Below are positions 22,669 through 24,010 of a stretch of 24,010 nucleotides of DNA, piece after piece. This DNA comes from a virus. How positions within the stretch are numbered: the first letter of the stretch is position 1; each line of letters begins with the position of its first letter. The stretch spans positions 1 through 24,010 of the IMG/VR virus record IMGVR_UViG_3300042521_001271. One strand, written 5' to 3'. Under the pieces are notes generated by a model that was given only the letters and a program-made list of their open reading frames with translations, was not told the origin of the DNA and ran no database searches. The translations under genes and the position numbers were made by a program.

Positions 22669-23593
22669 AGAACTCTTCAGCGAGTCGTTGGAAGTAACTC
22701 AGAGCATCATCATCGTCATCATCAGAAGAGGACGAAGCACTTCGACTCGGAACTCCACCAGACTTTCCCGCAGACACTTCTTCTTGAGTAGGAGCAGGGC
22801 TGCGATAATCATCTTCATCTTCAAAAGATTCATCAACTGCAGCAGGAGCAGAAGTGGTCTTTCCAAGAACAACATTCAGACGATCCTTCAGTTGATCGTA
22901 GGATTTGAACTGATCATCTGCAACAATCTGGGCAAGAGAATACTCTTTGTTCCAAATAGCTTCCAGAGCATCATCGTCATCGAGAAGAGCAGAAGGACGA
23001 GCAAACTCAGAGCTATCGTAGTTCCAATAGCCAGCAACCTTCTTGATCTTCAGTTTGAAGTCAGCACCTTGCCAAAAGTCAAAGGGGTTCAAGGGCTCTT
23101 CATCTTCAAACTCAGGCTTCATTGCGGCTTGGATCTTGTCAAAGATCTTCTTACCGTACTTATACAGGAACACACGACCTTCGTTTTCAGGATTAGCAGG
23201 ATCCTTCACGACATAAATGTTGCTATAGTAAGAGAGCTTACGCTTACGACCACGAGCAATTTCTTTGTTGGCATCAGAACCACTGTTCCAAAGGAGGCTG
23301 TTTGCTTCGCAGATGGGGCACTTACCACCAACGCTAGTGAGGCAATTGTCAATCAACCAACCACCAGTTCCTTGGAAGGCATGGTTGTACATTTTCACCC
23401 AAGGAATATCTTCTCCATTGGGGGCGGGAAGGAAGCGAATAACTGCATAGCCATTACCAGTTTTGTCTACTTCAGGCTTCCAAAGGCGTTCATCAGAATT
23501 GGAAGCACTGCTATTCAGTTTTTCAACTTCTTTTTGAAGTTTGGCAGTCAAGCTGCCAAGGGAGGATTGTTTCTTAAGATTAGAAAAAGACAT
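22667..23593 (-). CDS. 32: Single-stranded DNA-binding protein gp32
   Basis: This 308-aa protein is T4-type gp32 (301 aa in T4), coating ssDNA at replication forks and recombination intermediates. The N-terminal basic region (SNLKKQSSLGSLTAKLQKEV) is the cooperativity domain. The zinc site is seen as H71, C84, C92 and C95 (H-x12-C-x7-C-x2-C; T4 has nine residues in the second gap). The core continues through YYSNIYVVKDPANPENEGRV, FDFWQGADFKLKI and SYDQLKDRL. The C-terminal tail has a poly-Ser then poly-Asp run before LSYFQRLAEEF, as for the acidic partner-binding tail. A promoter and a tandem repeat precede it. Confidence 0.96.
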   Translation of the reverse strand: MSFSNLKKQSSLGSLTAKLQKEVEKLNSSASNSDERLWKPEVDKTGNGYAVIRFLPAPNGEDIPWVKMYNHAFQGTGGWLIDNCLTSVGGKCPICEANSLLWNSGSDANKEIARGRKRKLSYYSNIYVVKDPANPENEGRVFLYKYGKKIFDKIQAAMKPEFEDEEPLNPFDFWQGADFKLKIKKVAGYWNYDSSEFARPSALLDDDDALEAIWNKEYSLAQIVADDQFKSYDQLKDRLNVVLGKTTSAPAAVDESFEDEDDYRSPAPTQEEVSAGKSGGVPSRSASSSSDDDDDDALSYFQRLAEEF

Positions 23594-23608
23594 CGGATAA
23601 ATCGGATA
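23592..23608 (-). repeat. Tandem 8-nt repeat at the gp32 start
   Basis: The plus strand has ATCGGATA twice (23592-23599 and 23601-23608) with one base between. On the mRNA the second copy covers the first bases of the gp32 start codon. No clear Shine-Dalgarno is present. T4 gp32 represses its own translation by binding its leader, so this could be an operator. That function is inference. Confidence 0.45.
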
Positions 23609-23628
23609 GGTTGGATGTGGTCTTTGTT

Positions 23629-23657
23629 AGTCTAACAGCGTCAGCGTTGTTTGTCAA
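23629..23657 (-). promoter_or_regulatory. sigma70-type promoter for gp32
   Basis: On the minus strand TTGACA (23652-23657), 17 nt, then TAGACT (23629-23634; 4 of 6 to the -10 consensus). It overlaps the end of the gp33-like gene and would start transcription about 30 nt before gp32. Confidence 0.6.
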
Positions 23658-23979
23658 GCGACGCTTCCATGTTGTCAATTTTGTTTTGTAGGAATTTAAA
23701 AATTTCCAACATGGTCAGGTTTGCGGGAATGCCCATTCTGACAGCCACAGATTTCATTCTGTCAATCATTGATCTGGCATCGGGATCATCGGACAAAGAA
23801 AATCTCATGTATAAGATCTTCTGTTTTTCAAAAAGATCTTTTAATAATTGGATGTGATATTTCTTTTGTTCGTAATCATAATTTGGATATGCCAAGGTGC
23901 TCTGCAGAATTCTTTGTTGCAAAGCACCAATGGTTGCAATTTCCTCTTTGACTATTTCAGAGTCAAAGAAATCACTCAT
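23641..23979 (-). CDS. 33: gp33-like late-transcription coactivator (DUF1825 family)
   Basis: This 112-aa mostly helical protein begins MSDFFDSEIVKEEIATIGAL and contains EKQKILYMRFSLSDDPDARS. Both blocks match my memory of cyanophage gp33 and of the cyanobacterial DUF1825 family. In T4 gp33 tethers the gp55-bound RNA polymerase to the gp45 sliding clamp for late transcription. It lies just upstream of gp32 with the same orientation (T4 has 32-59-33), and its start overlaps the end of the gene before it by 8 nt. The gp33 role is taken from the family; no binding motif is proven here. Confidence 0.75.
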   Translation of the reverse strand: MSDFFDSEIVKEEIATIGALQQRILQSTLAYPNYDYEQKKYHIQLLKDLFEKQKILYMRFSLSDDPDARSMIDRMKSVAVRMGIPANLTMLEIFKFLQNKIDNMEASLDKQR

Positions 23980-24010
23980 CTTCCTTAGCAGCTTCTGCAG
24001 GGACTTCTTC
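23972..24010 (-). CDS. 3' end of an upstream gene (partial)
   Basis: The last 12 codons of a gene entering from the right edge are visible (EEVPAEAAKEDE, then TGA at 23972-23974). The acidic, Ala/Glu-rich end looks like a real C-terminus. It overlaps the gp33-like start by 8 nt, suggesting translational coupling. The product cannot be identified. Confidence 0.5.
   Translation of the reverse strand, partial: EEVPAEAAKEDE

Noticed and set aside
22688-23635. 315-aa plus-strand reading frame opposite gp32
   Set aside because: It is wholly antisense to gp32, which has a clear zinc site and family motifs. The low-complexity Arg/Ser/Ile composition is that of a mirror frame.
1-24010. CRISPR arrays, insertion sequences, integrase or attachment sites
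   Set aside because: No regular direct-repeat/spacer pattern, transposase-like protein or integrase was seen; the only repeats are inside fibre genes.

Overview
The window looks like part of a T4-like cyanomyovirus genome (a contractile-tailed phage of Synechococcus or Prochlorococcus). This rests on a run of recognisable T4-type baseplate and replication proteins (gp32, gp33-like, gp53, gp48-like, gp4, gp54-like, gp26, gp27-like, gp5-like), low-GC composition, and cyanobacterial or cyanophage marker proteins: a CP12-like Calvin-cycle regulator and a DUF1825/gp33-type protein. All family calls were made by reading the sequence. No database search was run.

Layout, left to right. 1-857 (+): an unrecognised gene open at the left edge, convergent with the next block. 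854-8023 (-): two adhesion or fibre genes, a giant 2041-aa fibre-like protein with a C-terminal S74-type chaperone and a glycine-rich probable tip adhesin, behind a canonical T4 late promoter (TATAAATA). 8056-9587: an accessory island with three tRNAs (Leu-UAA, Thr-UGU, Ala-UGC), an 89-aa hypothetical protein, a 2-oxoglutarate/Fe(II) oxygenase and an overlooked 54-aa protein. It carries two perfect host-type sigma70 promoters (TTGACA, 17-nt spacer, TATAAT). 9555-19617 (-): a tightly packed baseplate and tail operon in transcription order gp54-like, gp26 (with an apparent programmed -1 frameshift), tail-lysozyme protein, VanY-type peptidase protein, gp27-like hub, CP12, gp5-like hub, separate beta-helical spike, and two virion proteins. 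19645-22639 (+): gp4 nuclease, an unknown conserved protein, gp48-like and gp53. 22644-22668: a bidirectional terminator. 22667-24010 (-): gp32, gp33-like and the tail end of another gene.

How it fits together. The central block would build the baseplate hub, tube initiation complex and cell-wall-piercing spike. The T4 arrangement of gp5 with an internal lysozyme appears to be split here: the gp5-like protein has the OB domain but no visible lysozyme. Two neighbouring proteins carry a Phage_lysozyme2-like domain and a VanY-like domain, and the spike is its own gene. CP12, which in cyanobacteria inhibits Calvin-cycle GAPDH and PRK, lies between two hub genes with start/stop contacts on both sides, so it should be made late, with the tail.

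The strongest candidate for an undescribed mechanism is at 17733-17933. The end of gp26 has an SD-like GGAGG 10 nt before a U UUU UUC slippery heptamer, the zero-frame stop lies 3 nt beyond the heptamer, and a GC-rich inverted repeat follows at once. A 59-codon -1 extension opens at that point and runs into the start of the next gene. This matches the logic of the G/GT tail-assembly-chaperone frameshifts of other tailed phages.
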